Below are positions 24,966 to 33,500 of a stretch of 47,386 bases of DNA, one piece after another; the stretch's first letter is position 1; the number at the start of each line of letters is the position of its first letter. The stretch is taken from NCBI GenBank assembly GCA_016285575.1, contig JAEEQX010000008.1, positions 1 through 47,386 of the forward strand. The letters are read 5' to 3'. This stretch comes from Lachnospiraceae bacterium. Its GTDB lineage: Bacteria > Bacillota > Clostridia > Lachnospirales > Lachnospiraceae. The position numbers and the translations under genes are program-made. A model generated the notes under the pieces. It was not told the DNA's origin. It did not search any database and saw only the letters and a list, made by a program, of their open reading frames with translations.

Positions 24966-26192
24966 TTATGCTCTGGCAAAATTGGGATAATTCTTCTTAA
25001 TCTCATTCTTATTTTCATACATCATGTTATCTACAACTTGAATAGCATCGTCGATGCTTTCATCCTGAACAATGTAGTAAGCACTGCCCACAGAAAAAGG
25101 ATAATCTACCTCTTTGTTCTTCTCTGCAACTTTATCTATGAATTTTTGATACATGCTCTCAAATTCATTTTTGTCGTTGCCAATACTGATAACACAGAAT
25201 TCATCACCGCCGATTCGATAGCAATTCTCTTTATCAGAAAAGGATTCTTTTATGATTGAAGCAACATTTTTAATGGCTTCATCACCTATATTGTGGCCAA
25301 GAGTGTCATTCAAATATTTCAAGAAATTCAAATCTGCCATAAGAATGATGATTGTCTTTTCCTCTCTGATTTTTTTCATATTTGATTTTAAATCTAATAT
25401 CATTTCCTCATAAGCAGTACGATTGGATAATTCTGACATTTGATCATAATGGGCAAGCATATAATATTTTTTATTTAGCTTTTCCAACTCGGATCTTGTT
25501 GACTCCAATTCCTCCAGAGTTGTTTGCAATTTCACATAGTCCGGAGTCTCCAGAGAAAAGAAAGTAACTAACATAATCAGTGAAGCACCAAACATGATTA
25601 TTAAAGTGCTCTGGAAAAATAAGACCTGCAATATTATTGGCAGAACATATAGTGATATGATAATGGTTCCGTATATTATCCGTTCCTTACCAAGTATTTT
25701 TTTGTTTATAATCATGGAGATTCCAGCCATCACAATGAACAAAATCGAAACCAAATGCATGACATAAAAAAGCGCACCATGAGTATATATATTGTCTTCT
25801 GTAATATAAAAGAAAAAGCCAAAAAATACATTTAATACAATTGCAATTTCCTCTATTATAAGCAATATCAACTTGGTCTTTAAAAGGAGCTTTTTACCAT
25901 TTTCAGGAATAATATAATGATCAATATAAGCACCGAGTAAATAACAAAGTATCGTACCAAAAAAGAAGTATGCTGTATTTACCAAAAGATTAATAATCCT
26001 TGGAAAGATATCAGTATATGATATTACATAAGCAGATAATATATCGAAGGACTGAGTAAGGATTAGAATTATACTCATAATTCTGAAAAGGATATTTTTC
26101 CTGCTTCTCATTGGATATTCGATACAGGAATACACAAATATAAACAGAACAAATATTTGTGCCGCTATTTCATATTTTACGTCATATAACAT
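24966..26192 (-). CDS. Membrane-bound GGDEF diguanylate cyclase
   Basis: 408 residues. About seven membrane segments fill residues 5-225, then a short coiled coil (LEELESTRSELEKLNKK) leads to the GGDEF domain (ILMADLNFLKYLNDTLGHNI, then YRIGGDEFCV). The motif is intact, so it should make cyclic di-GMP in response to a signal sensed in the membrane. The RxxD inhibitory site is not present (F-S-D-K-E there). A distinct protein from its neighbour: the sensor parts are unrelated. RBS AGAGGAAA precedes the ATG. Confidence 0.9.
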   Translation of the reverse strand: MLYDVKYEIAAQIFVLFIFVYSCIEYPMRSRKNILFRIMSIILILTQSFDILSAYVISYTDIFPRIINLLVNTAYFFFGTILCYLLGAYIDHYIIPENGKKLLLKTKLILLIIEEIAIVLNVFFGFFFYITEDNIYTHGALFYVMHLVSILFIVMAGISMIINKKILGKERIIYGTIIISLYVLPIILQVLFFQSTLIIMFGASLIMLVTFFSLETPDYVKLQTTLEELESTRSELEKLNKKYYMLAHYDQMSELSNRTAYEEMILDLKSNMKKIREEKTIIILMADLNFLKYLNDTLGHNIGDEAIKNVASIIKESFSDKENCYRIGGDEFCVISIGNDKNEFESMYQKFIDKVAEKNKEVDYPFSVGSAYYIVQDESIDDAIQVVDNMMYENKNEIKKNYPNFARA

Positions 26193-26577
26193 ATATGTTT
26201 CCTCTGTTTCAGCCTTAAGTGAGCATGACCTATATAGTAGCTATTAATCTAATTTTCTAAGACTATACATATTAACATATTTCAAGATGTGCCACAATCT
26301 CTATTCGATATTATTCACAGTTTTCCGCATTATTTCGAATACGCTTACTTATGTGTTTAACTCTGAAAAGAGAAAAATACGTATGAAACCAAAAGTCTCA
26401 TACGTCTCTAACTATGCAAATTATCGTTTATTGACCGGAAAGTTCTTCTATAACAAACGGCAACATATATTGTACTTGGTCAATCTTCTTCCGCATGTTT
26501 CATCTTTTTTTCCAGAGTTTTACAAAAAGGTACCGTATCGAACTGATACGGTACCTTTTGGGAAACTATTTACTTTA
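26193..26577. other. Gene-free stretch
   Basis: 385 bases. It holds the upstream region of the membrane GGDEF gene and, at 26525-26559, the terminator of the 67-residue gene. I see no other structure and no convincing promoter. Confidence 0.6.
26525..26559 (-). terminator. Terminator after the 67-residue gene
   Basis: AAAAGGTACCGTATC and GATACGGTACCTTTT match perfectly over 15 bases around GAACT. A T-rich tail follows on the minus strand. Confidence 0.9.
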
Positions 26578-26781
26578 TCAAAAATTGTGCCAATCCGGAT
26601 TATAGTACTCCTCTATTATGTCCCATTCTCTGATTTCTTCCAAGGTGTCTAAAATCTCAATCTGTGAATCCTTAAACTGACCTATGTAACCAAGATTAAC
26701 AGTTCCCTGAATTTTTATCTCGCCGTCTTCAAGATATATTTTCAAAGAATTATTTTTTTGGTTTACTTTTTTGTCAGCCAT
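26578..26781 (-). CDS. Small protein of unknown function
   Basis: 67 residues. After a basic start (ADKKVNQKNNSLKIYLEDGE), the rest is acidic and beta-like (IKIQGTVNLGYIGQFKD, then ILDTLEEIREWDIIEEYYNP). AGAGGTT is a good ribosome-binding site. It starts 12 bases after the 109-residue acidic protein, so the two form an operon. No family recognised. Confidence 0.6.
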   Translation of the reverse strand: MADKKVNQKNNSLKIYLEDGEIKIQGTVNLGYIGQFKDSQIEILDTLEEIREWDIIEEYYNPDWHNF

Positions 26782-26793
26782 TCAAACCTCTTT

Positions 26794-27123
26794 CTAACAG
26801 AAATCAACATCATCGAAATCAACGGATTCATATTCTTCCGTATCGCCTGCGGCATCCATTTCCACAAAGAATGCGCCATCCATTGTTATAAACTCACCCG
26901 TGCATAAAGCATCGCTCTCATCAAGAAGTGCATCGCTTGCCTCCGCGTATTCTTCTTCACTGTCAAAATCACTTTCTGAAATAATTTTGGTAATCTTGCA
27001 CGGTGTATATTCTCTCTCATCCACAATCTGAGCAGCTGCTGCCCCTACCTCAGGTTTTTCAATCCAAAGAATCTGATCGTCATACTCCGATGCCATTCCT
27101 CCGACTACGGTTTTTGTACTCAT
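26794..27123 (-). CDS. Small very acidic protein of unknown function
   Basis: 109 residues from the ATG at 27123, where AAAGGGG lies 7 bases upstream; the longer frame to 27294 runs through a hairpin. The second half is extremely rich in Asp and Glu (SESDFDSEEEYAEASDALLD, then DTEEYESVDFDDVDFC). Cys residues occur at 42, 74 and the very last position. It heads a two-gene operon with the 67-residue protein. No family recognised. A peptide precursor was considered but nothing like a modification enzyme is nearby. Confidence 0.6.
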   Translation of the reverse strand: MSTKTVVGGMASEYDDQILWIEKPEVGAAAAQIVDEREYTPCKITKIISESDFDSEEEYAEASDALLDESDALCTGEFITMDGAFFVEMDAAGDTEEYESVDFDDVDFC

Positions 27124-27485
27124 ATTATTCCCCTTTCTTTTGTTTAAAAAAAACACCGCTGTTTTTATCTGATACATTAAGTTTAACTCTATAATTTTAT
27201 CATAAAATATTGCAATAAAAGAACTCTCACTCACATCAGTAAGTTGAGAGTTCATGTTTTTTATATGATATTCCGTAGAAAGGATATAAATCAAATGTCA
27301 CGCTTTTTCAAAAGTCGGTTTCCATCCTGCGAACTGTATTAACTGCGCATCAGTACGATGATAATATCTCTCCCGTTTAATTCACTGATTAAAAAGAAAA
27401 GAGAACTTGAATTGTTGAAAAACTGTTGAAAAACAATAAAAAAAAGCCTTCCGAAAAAGCTCGGAAGGCTATACTTTTAAGCATA
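27124..27485. other. Gene-free stretch with two hairpins and a direct repeat
   Basis: 362 bases. It holds the lysS terminator (27441-27469), a perfect repeat GTTTTTCAACA seen twice on the minus strand near 27408-27433, and a hairpin GAACTCTCA/TGAGAGTTC at 27221-27253. The last has T-rich tails on both sides, weaker on the minus strand. Confidence 0.55.
27441..27469 (-). terminator. Terminator after lysS
   Basis: GCCTTCCG and CGGAAGGC (27446-27453 and 27462-27469) pair perfectly around an 8-base loop. A long T-run follows on the minus strand. The stem is identical to that of the terminator at 24900-24919. Confidence 0.9.
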
Positions 27486-29114
27486 TTATTTGTCTAAAGA
27501 TTTCATCGTCGGGAACAATAAAACATCGCGGATGGCAGGGCTGTTGGTAAGAAGCATTGTAAGTCTGTCGATACCATAGCCAATACCACCTGTAGGTGCC
27601 ATACCTACTTCAAGTGCGTTGAGGAAGTCCTCATCGGTATGCTCTGCTTCTTCATCACCTGCTGCCGCATTAGCGTCCTGAAGTGCAAATCTTTCTCTCT
27701 GGTCGATAGGATCGTTAAGCTCTGAATAAGCGTTACACATCTCCCAACCATTGATGAAGAGTTCGAATCTCTCTACCTTGGAAGGATCTGTGGGTTTCTT
27801 CTTGGTAAGAGGAGAAATCTCGATGGGATGGTCCATAATGAATGTGGGCTGTACCATCTTGTCCTCACAGTACTCTTCGAAGAAGAGGTTTAAGATATGT
27901 CCCTTGGTATGGAAATCTTCGAATTCGATATGATGCTCTTTTGCAAGTTTTTTAGCTGCTTCTGTATCAGGAACCTGTGCGGGATCATCAAAGTCGATGC
28001 CTGCGTACTTCTTTACAGCCTCTGTCATAGTAAGTCTCTCAAAAGGCTTACCGAAGTCAAGTTCGATATCACCGTACTTGAATGTAGTTGTTCCAAGTAC
28101 TTCCTTAGCAACATGACGGAACATGTTCTCTGTTAAGTCCATCATTCCGTGATAATCTGTGTATGCCTGATAAAGTTCCATTAATGTGAACTCAGGGTTA
28201 TGTCTTGTATCAAGACCTTCGTTTCTGAATACTCTACCAATCTCGTATACTCTCTCAAGACCACCAACGATAAGTCTCTTTAAGTAAAGTTCAAGAGATA
28301 TACGAAGCTTAAGATCCTCATCAAGTGCATTGAAGTGAGTCTCAAAAGGTCTTGCAGCAGCACCACCGGGATTAGCAACAAGCATGGGAGTCTCAACTTC
28401 CATGAAGCCCTGATCGTCAAGGTAACGACGAATTGAGCTGATGATTTTTGATCTCTTGATAAATGTATCCTTAGCTTCCTCATTCATGATGAGGTCTACA
28501 TATCTCTGACGATATCTGATATCTGTATTGGTTAAGCCATGATACTTCTCAGGTAAAATCTGAAGTGACTTGGTAAGAAGTGTAACCTTCTCAGCATGGA
28601 TGGAAATCTCACCCATCATTGTACGGAATACATATCCCTCGATACCAACAATATCACCTACATCATACTTCTTGAAATCTGCATATGACTCTTCGCCGAT
28701 TGCATCTCTAGCAACATATACCTGGATGTTACCTAGCTTATCCTGAACGTTAGCGAATGAAGCCTTACCCATAACACGCTTGGACATCATACGTCCTGCG
28801 ATGCTTACATGGATAGGATTGGCATCCATTATCTCGCGTCTCTCGTTATAATCATTCTTCTTAGCTTCCTTAGCTGCTTCTTCATCAAGACCGTCTACAT
28901 TGACTTCTGCTCTGCCTGCAAGAAGCTTAGCCTCAAGTGCCTCATACTCACTCTTACAATCTGTAGAGTGATGAGTCTGATTGTATTTTGTAATGACAAA
29001 AGGATCCTTGCCTGCTTCCTGGAGTGCAGCGAGTTTCTCGCGGCGAACCTTTAAAAGCTGATTGATATCCTGTGATGCCTGATTCTCATTAGAATTCTGA
29101 TTGTTATTGCCCAA
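27486..29114 (-). CDS. lysS: Lysyl-tRNA synthetase, class II
   Basis: 542 residues, a little longer than the usual 490-505. The start is TTG at 29114, placed by AAGGAG 7 bases upstream. The anticodon-binding OB fold (VSIAGRMMSKRVMGKASFA) is followed by the catalytic core: motif 1 with GFMEVETPML, motif 2 FRNEGLDTRHNPEFTLMELY and motif 3 GGIGYGIDRLTMLL. It charges tRNA-Lys. The extra length lies partly in an N-terminal insertion near residues 66-95 (rich in Glu, Ala and Lys). A strong hairpin sits only 19 bases before the start. Confidence 0.97.
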   Translation of the reverse strand: MGNNNQNSNENQASQDINQLLKVRREKLAALQEAGKDPFVITKYNQTHHSTDCKSEYEALEAKLLAGRAEVNVDGLDEEAAKEAKKNDYNERREIMDANPIHVSIAGRMMSKRVMGKASFANVQDKLGNIQVYVARDAIGEESYADFKKYDVGDIVGIEGYVFRTMMGEISIHAEKVTLLTKSLQILPEKYHGLTNTDIRYRQRYVDLIMNEEAKDTFIKRSKIISSIRRYLDDQGFMEVETPMLVANPGGAAARPFETHFNALDEDLKLRISLELYLKRLIVGGLERVYEIGRVFRNEGLDTRHNPEFTLMELYQAYTDYHGMMDLTENMFRHVAKEVLGTTTFKYGDIELDFGKPFERLTMTEAVKKYAGIDFDDPAQVPDTEAAKKLAKEHHIEFEDFHTKGHILNLFFEEYCEDKMVQPTFIMDHPIEISPLTKKKPTDPSKVERFELFINGWEMCNAYSELNDPIDQRERFALQDANAAAGDEEAEHTDEDFLNALEVGMAPTGGIGYGIDRLTMLLTNSPAIRDVLLFPTMKSLDK

Positions 29115-29127
29115 TTTTTTTCTCCTT

Positions 29128-29167
29128 ACAAAAATTGTAATCGTATTTCACTCAATACGATTACAAT
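29128..29167 (-). terminator. Hairpin between greA and lysS: terminator or lysS attenuator
   Basis: Arms at 29134-29147 and 29154-29167 pair perfectly over 14 bases (ATTGTAATCGTATT). TTTTT follows on the minus strand and then the lysS ribosome-binding site. There is no room for a promoter between it and lysS. Confidence 0.8.
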
Positions 29168-29195
29168 CAGTTTAATCTAAGTTTATGAGTTCCTA

Positions 29196-29696
29196 TTACT
29201 TCTTAGAACTCTTGTTATCCTTAACAATCTCGATAACCTTGTACTTGAGTGTTCCGCAAGGAGCTTCAACCGAAATGGTCTCGCCCTTCTTAGCACCGAT
29301 TAAAGCACGTCCAAGAGGAGACTCATCTGAGATACTACCCTCTAAGCACTTAGCTTCTGATGCACCTACTATTCTATATGTAAGCTCTTCTTTTAATTCC
29401 TTATCAAGAATCTTAACTACTGAACCGAACTTAACCTTCTTGTCATCTGTTCCGTCATCGTCAACGACTTCTACGTTCTTTAAGAGTTTTTCGAGTTCTT
29501 CAATTCTGGCCTCGACGTTTCTCTGTTCGTCCTTGGCAGCATCGTATTCTGCGTTCTCGGACAAGTCGCCCTGTGCTCTTGCTTCTTTTAACTTCTGAGC
29601 AATCTCTTCACGCTTGGTAATCTTTAAATAATGTAATTCCTGCTCATATCCTTCGAGACCTTCTCTGGTCAACAGGTTCTTCTTTTCTTCTGCCAT
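29196..29696 (-). CDS. greA: Transcription elongation factor GreA
   Basis: 166 residues from the ATG at 29696, with AAAGGAG just upstream; the ATG at 29714 lies upstream of that ribosome-binding site. An N-terminal antiparallel coiled coil (LHYLKITKREEIAQKLKEA, then ARAQGDLSENAEYDAAKDEQ) carries the acidic tip that stimulates RNA cleavage by stalled polymerase. The C-terminal FKBP-like domain (VKFGSVVKILDK, then LEGSISDESPLGRALIGAK) binds polymerase. It lies upstream of lysS and downstream of the dus gene. Confidence 0.96.
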   Translation of the reverse strand: MAEEKKNLLTREGLEGYEQELHYLKITKREEIAQKLKEARAQGDLSENAEYDAAKDEQRNVEARIEELEKLLKNVEVVDDDGTDDKKVKFGSVVKILDKELKEELTYRIVGASEAKCLEGSISDESPLGRALIGAKKGETISVEAPCGTLKYKVIEIVKDNKSSKK

Positions 29697-29787
29697 GACA
29701 TATCTCCTTTTCATTATTGAGCATTGCTCAAACTACTGCAAATTCATATTATACTCTAACATTGTAAAATGTGTCAACCTGCAGTAA

Positions 29788-30729
29788 TCAGTCTTTTATC
29801 TCCATTACTTTGTTGACAAATTCATCCATTGTCTGAGTCTGATTAATCTCTCTTCTAAAAGAGGCACTGCCCGGCATACCTGCCGTATAAAATGCCGCGT
29901 GTGAGCGCATCTCACGAAGTGCTCTGTACTCATCCTTGGCTATAACAAGTAGGTCAAGGTGATTAAGTATCATATCGCATATCTCTGCCTTGGTGGGCTT
30001 ATATTCCTTGCCTTCTGCGAGGCTCTTAAAAAGCCAGGGGTTTCCTCTGGCAGCTCTTCCTATCATTATGCCGTCAGCACCTGTTTCTTCCTTCATGGCA
30101 TTGGCTGTATCTATACTGCTTACATCTCCGCTTCCGATAACAGGGATGCTTACACTCTCTTTTACTTTTCTGATTATCCCCCAGTCAGCATTTCCTTCGT
30201 AAAACTGCCCTCTGGTTCTGCCATGCACTGCGACAGCTTTTGCACCGCTCTCATAAGCTATATGAGCCATCTCTACGGCATTGATATGTTCCTCATCAAA
30301 ACCGGATCTTATCTTAATCGTAACAGGCCTCGTGGATGCTTTTACAACAGCCTCTATAATCTGACCTGCAAGCACGGGGTCACGCATAAGAGCACTGCCC
30401 TCGCCGTTATCGACTATCTTTTTAACAGGGCAACCCATATTGATATCTAAGATATCATAAGGGTATTCTTCTATCATCTTGGTGGCTTCTGCCATTATCT
30501 GGGGATTGTGTCCAAAGAGTTGGAGAGATACGATGCTTTCATCAGGATGGATTTTAAGCATCTCGAATGTCTTAACATTCTTATAAGTTATAGCCATGGC
30601 GGATATCATCTCCATACATACCATTCCGGCTCCCATCTTGGAACAGATGAGTCTAAACGGTTCGTCGGTGAATCCCGCCATAGGCGCTAATATATATTCG
30701 TTTTTAAGTGTTACATTTCCAATGTTCAT
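29788..30729 (-). CDS. dusB: tRNA-dihydrouridine synthase (Dus family)
   Basis: 313 residues. The flavin enzyme reduces uridine in tRNA. LAPMAGFTDEPFRLIC is the first strand; DINMGCPVKKIVDNGEGSAL holds the catalytic Cys; RSGFDEEHIN, VHGRTRGQFYEGNADW and MIGRAARGNPWLF give FMN- and tRNA-binding residues. The DusB assignment rests on family resemblance and context. It has no clear ribosome-binding site in front of its ATG and follows a membrane-anchored protein gene by 22 bases. The order coaX, unknown gene, dus, greA, lysS suggests one long operon. Confidence 0.93.
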   Translation of the reverse strand: MNIGNVTLKNEYILAPMAGFTDEPFRLICSKMGAGMVCMEMISAMAITYKNVKTFEMLKIHPDESIVSLQLFGHNPQIMAEATKMIEEYPYDILDINMGCPVKKIVDNGEGSALMRDPVLAGQIIEAVVKASTRPVTIKIRSGFDEEHINAVEMAHIAYESGAKAVAVHGRTRGQFYEGNADWGIIRKVKESVSIPVIGSGDVSSIDTANAMKEETGADGIMIGRAARGNPWLFKSLAEGKEYKPTKAEICDMILNHLDLLVIAKDEYRALREMRSHAAFYTAGMPGSASFRREINQTQTMDEFVNKVMEIKD

Positions 30730-30751
30730 ATACGCTAAAACGTATTAGGCT

Positions 30752-31162
30752 CTACTCAACTACGTTGACTATTGTCTCGCCTGATACGGACTCGTGGTTT
30801 TTACCCCACACTGTGATATATACCTTAAGTTGTCCCGTACCTTCTGTTACGGTAATACTGTGTCTAGAATCATCATCGGGTCCAAGACCTGTGGTATTGG
30901 GCTTATCCACATCGTTACTGCCCTCTACCCATTCTGCACCAAGAAGATAACCCTTCTTGTTCTCGCTTACTATTGCTATGTCATCAAGAGTGATTGTGTC
31001 GCCCTCATGAATAGTTATTCCCGACTTCATTGTTACCTTGGGGAACTGTGCCTTGTACTGCATAACAGCAACTCCCGAAGATATAATAACCACTACAAGG
31101 AGTGCGCATATAATAGCCAAAACTAAAGCTATAATCTTAAATGTTTTCTCCGATTTTTTCAA
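30752..31162 (-). CDS. Membrane-anchored protein of unknown function
   Basis: 136 residues from a TTG at 31162, with AGGAGC 8 bases upstream. One membrane segment at about 10-34 (IIALVLAIICALLVVVIISSG) anchors a short outside domain that is mostly beta strands (FPKVTMKSGITIHEGDTITL, then GQLKVYITVWGKNHE). No family recognised. It lies between coaX and dus with short gaps. Confidence 0.68.
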   Translation of the reverse strand: MKKSEKTFKIIALVLAIICALLVVVIISSGVAVMQYKAQFPKVTMKSGITIHEGDTITLDDIAIVSENKKGYLLGAEWVEGSNDVDKPNTTGLGPDDDSRHSITVTEGTGQLKVYITVWGKNHESVSGETIVNVVE

Positions 31163-31174
31163 AACGTAATGCTC

Positions 31175-31945
31175 CTACTTTTTATTTTTCTCGTATATAA
31201 GTCTAAGTCCGTGCATCGTGAGATTACGATCGTACACTTCAATCATATCAGTCTCTTCACTGATGATGCTTCCAAGTCCGCCTGTAGCAACAACCTTGAG
31301 ATTCTCGATGCCGGTCTCTTCCTTGACCTTTTTAATGATGTATTCAGTCTGTCCAATCTGACCGTATACAAGTCCTGCCTGCATACTGGTGATTGTCTCC
31401 TGCGCCAAAATAGATGCAGGCTTTTTAATCTCTATCTCAGGAAGCTTAGCTGTATCTTCCCAGAGTGCCTTTGCTGATATCTTGATACCGGGTGCGGTGA
31501 TACCTGCAGCAAACTCACCTTTTTCTGTAACAAGGTCGTAAGTTGTAGCTGTACCAAAATCAAGTACAAGTACGGGTCCGCCGTATATATCATATGCAGC
31601 TACTGCATCTACAATTCTGTCCGCACCAATTTCCTTGGGTGCTTCTGTGATGATTCTGATACCTGTCTTGATGCCGGGGCCTACGATGAGAGGCTTATGC
31701 TCAAGGTAGCGCTCCATTGCGTTGGTAAGTGAATGCATGATGTTGGGAACAACCGATGATATGATGCATCCGTCGATATCCTTAACTGCAATGTTATTGT
31801 GCTCTAAAAGTTCACAGATGATGGCTCCGAATTCATCCGATGTTCTGGACATCTTGGACATAATCTTGAACTTAACGAGTAACTCCTCGCCCTCATATAC
31901 GCCAAAGTTAATGTTGGTATTACCTACGTCACATACAAGTAACAT
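31175..31945 (-). CDS. coaX: Type III pantothenate kinase CoaX
   Basis: 256 residues, the normal length. It adds phosphate to pantothenate in coenzyme A synthesis. The nucleotide-binding motifs of the ASKHA fold are present: [15 protein letters not shown] at the N-terminus, [28 protein letters not shown] and [18 protein letters not shown] precedes the ATG. It is followed 12 bases later by the membrane-anchored protein gene and preceded by a DUF6145-like gene. Confidence 0.95.
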   Translation of the reverse strand: MLLVCDVGNTNINFGVYEGEELLVKFKIMSKMSRTSDEFGAIICELLEHNNIAVKDIDGCIISSVVPNIMHSLTNAMERYLEHKPLIVGPGIKTGIRIITEAPKEIGADRIVDAVAAYDIYGGPVLVLDFGTATTYDLVTEKGEFAAGITAPGIKISAKALWEDTAKLPEIEIKKPASILAQETITSMQAGLVYGQIGQTEYIIKKVKEETGIENLKVVATGGLGSIISEETDMIEVYDRNLTMHGLRLIYEKNKK

Positions 31946-31978
31946 ATCAATCTCCTATCCTTTTACAAAGCGAATTGT

Positions 31979-32353
31979 CTATTCGTCTCCAAGAGACTTA
32001 AGAATCTGAGCAGGGTCTTCCTTGAGTATGAATACTCTGTAGTAAAGTCCCAATGCTTCGAAAAGCTCTCTCTTTTTCTTTTGAACTTCTTTTACCAAAA
32101 GACCTGCGCTGACTTCGTCATAATAAAAATCATCCGCATCCGAATCAGTCTGAATAATGGGAAGACCTTCTTCATCAAAAGCAATCAAAAAGATGCCGCC
32201 AACTTCCTCGGTGAAAAGAACACTCATTATATTGAGTTCTTCTTTTATCGAATCAGGTATTCTGTCAAAGTCCTTGTTAAAGTAATATTTTTTCTCATAG
32301 GCATTGGAGCCGCAGAGTACTATCTTGCCATCATTGGTAGTGTTGCCACTCAT
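31979..32353 (-). CDS. DUF6145-like protein
   Basis: 124 residues. The front (KIVLCGSNAYEKKYYFN) and the middle (LNIMSVLFTEEVGGIFLIAF, then DFYYDEVSAGLLVKEVQKKK) match what I recall of DUF6145, a family of Lachnospiraceae with no known function. No membrane segment or signal is present, so it is cytoplasmic. It lies 33 bases before coaX. The RBS GAGGT is well placed. Confidence 0.75.
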   Translation of the reverse strand: MSGNTTNDGKIVLCGSNAYEKKYYFNKDFDRIPDSIKEELNIMSVLFTEEVGGIFLIAFDEEGLPIIQTDSDADDFYYDEVSAGLLVKEVQKKKRELFEALGLYYRVFILKEDPAQILKSLGDE

Positions 32354-32393
32354 CTAAAGTACCTCTAACCGTTAAACTATTAGTTCGGAATAA

Positions 32394-33404
32394 TTACTGC
32401 TCGTCTTCAAATGCACCGAGTGTTGCAGCCATAACAGCCTTGATGGTATGCATTCTGTTCTCAGCTTCCTCGAATACTCTCGAGTATGAAGACTCGAATA
32501 CTTCGTCTGTAACTTCCATCTCTTCGAGACCGAACTTCTCGCCGATTTCCTTACCAATCTTAGTCTTAAGATCATGATATGAAGGAAGGCAATGTAAGAA
32601 GATGGCTTTCTCGCCTGCGTTTTTCATTACATCCATGGTAACTCGATAAGGTGTTAAGTCATCGATACGCTCTTTCCATACTTCATCGGGTTCGCCCATT
32701 GATACCCATACATCAGTACAGATGATATCTACGTCCTTGGTGCCCTCGTTAACATCCTCTGTGAGACGTATGCTGCCGCCTGATAACTTGCAGTACTCTT
32801 CACACTGAGCAACAAGTTCGGGTGAAGGGAAGTACTTCTTGGGTGCACATGCTGTGAAATGCATACCCATCTTGGAGCATGCTATCATATATGAATTACC
32901 CATGTTGTATCTTGCATCGCCCATGTATGTAAGCTTCTTGCCCTCAAGTGAGCCAAGCTGTTCTCTGATAGTAAGCATATCTGCAAGCATCTGTGTGGGG
33001 TGATATTCGTTGGTAAGTCCGTTCCAGATAGGAACATCTGAATACTTGGCAAGTTCCTCAACTATTGTCTGTTCGAAACCTCTGTATTCGATACCGTCAT
33101 ATATTCTGGAGAGTACTCTTGCTGTATCTGCAATGCTCTCTTTTTTACCAATCTGTGAGCAGCTGGGATCAAGGTATGTTGCATGCATACCAAGGTCAAA
33201 AGCGCCAACTTCGAATGAGCATCTTGTTCTGGTACTTGTCTTCTCAAATATAAGAACGACGTTTTTACCCTTAAGCGCATCCATGGGGATATTGTTTTTC
33301 TTCTTATACTTAAGCTTAGCAGAAAGATCGAGCATGTACTCTATCTCTTCCTTGGTGAAGTCCTTAAGTGTAAGAAAATCCCTTCCTTTTAAACTGATAC
33401 TCAT
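32394..33404 (-). CDS. argF: Ornithine carbamoyltransferase
   Basis: 336 residues. It joins carbamoyl phosphate to ornithine to give citrulline, in arginine synthesis or in the arginine deiminase pathway. STRTR (57-61) binds carbamoyl phosphate; HPTQML, HCLPSYHD and the DVWVSMGE loop bind ornithine and complete the site. The name could also be arcB; no other arginine gene is next to it to decide. RBS GGAGG precedes the ATG. Confidence 0.94.
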   Translation of the reverse strand: MSISLKGRDFLTLKDFTKEEIEYMLDLSAKLKYKKKNNIPMDALKGKNVVLIFEKTSTRTRCSFEVGAFDLGMHATYLDPSCSQIGKKESIADTARVLSRIYDGIEYRGFEQTIVEELAKYSDVPIWNGLTNEYHPTQMLADMLTIREQLGSLEGKKLTYMGDARYNMGNSYMIACSKMGMHFTACAPKKYFPSPELVAQCEEYCKLSGGSIRLTEDVNEGTKDVDIICTDVWVSMGEPDEVWKERIDDLTPYRVTMDVMKNAGEKAIFLHCLPSYHDLKTKIGKEIGEKFGLEEMEVTDEVFESSYSRVFEEAENRMHTIKAVMAATLGAFEDEQ

Positions 33405-33430
33405 TTTATTTTCCTCCGTATGAAAAAAAC

Positions 33431-33460
33431 TACAAAAGCCATATGATGACCATATGGCTT
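33431..33460 (-). terminator. Terminator after the SH3-SleB gene
   Basis: AAGCCATATG and CATATGGCTT (33436-33445 and 33451-33460) form a perfect 10-bp stem around ATGAC, with T-rich sequence after it on the minus strand. It separates the wall hydrolase gene from the carbamoyltransferase gene. Confidence 0.8.
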
Positions 33461-33500
33461 ATTATCGCATATAAACAGACTTTAAATCTAAACCTACGAA

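Noticed and set aside
26287-26652. 121-residue plus-strand frame
   Set aside because: It crosses a strong minus-strand terminator and the end of the 67-residue gene, and no ribosome-binding site or family match is seen.
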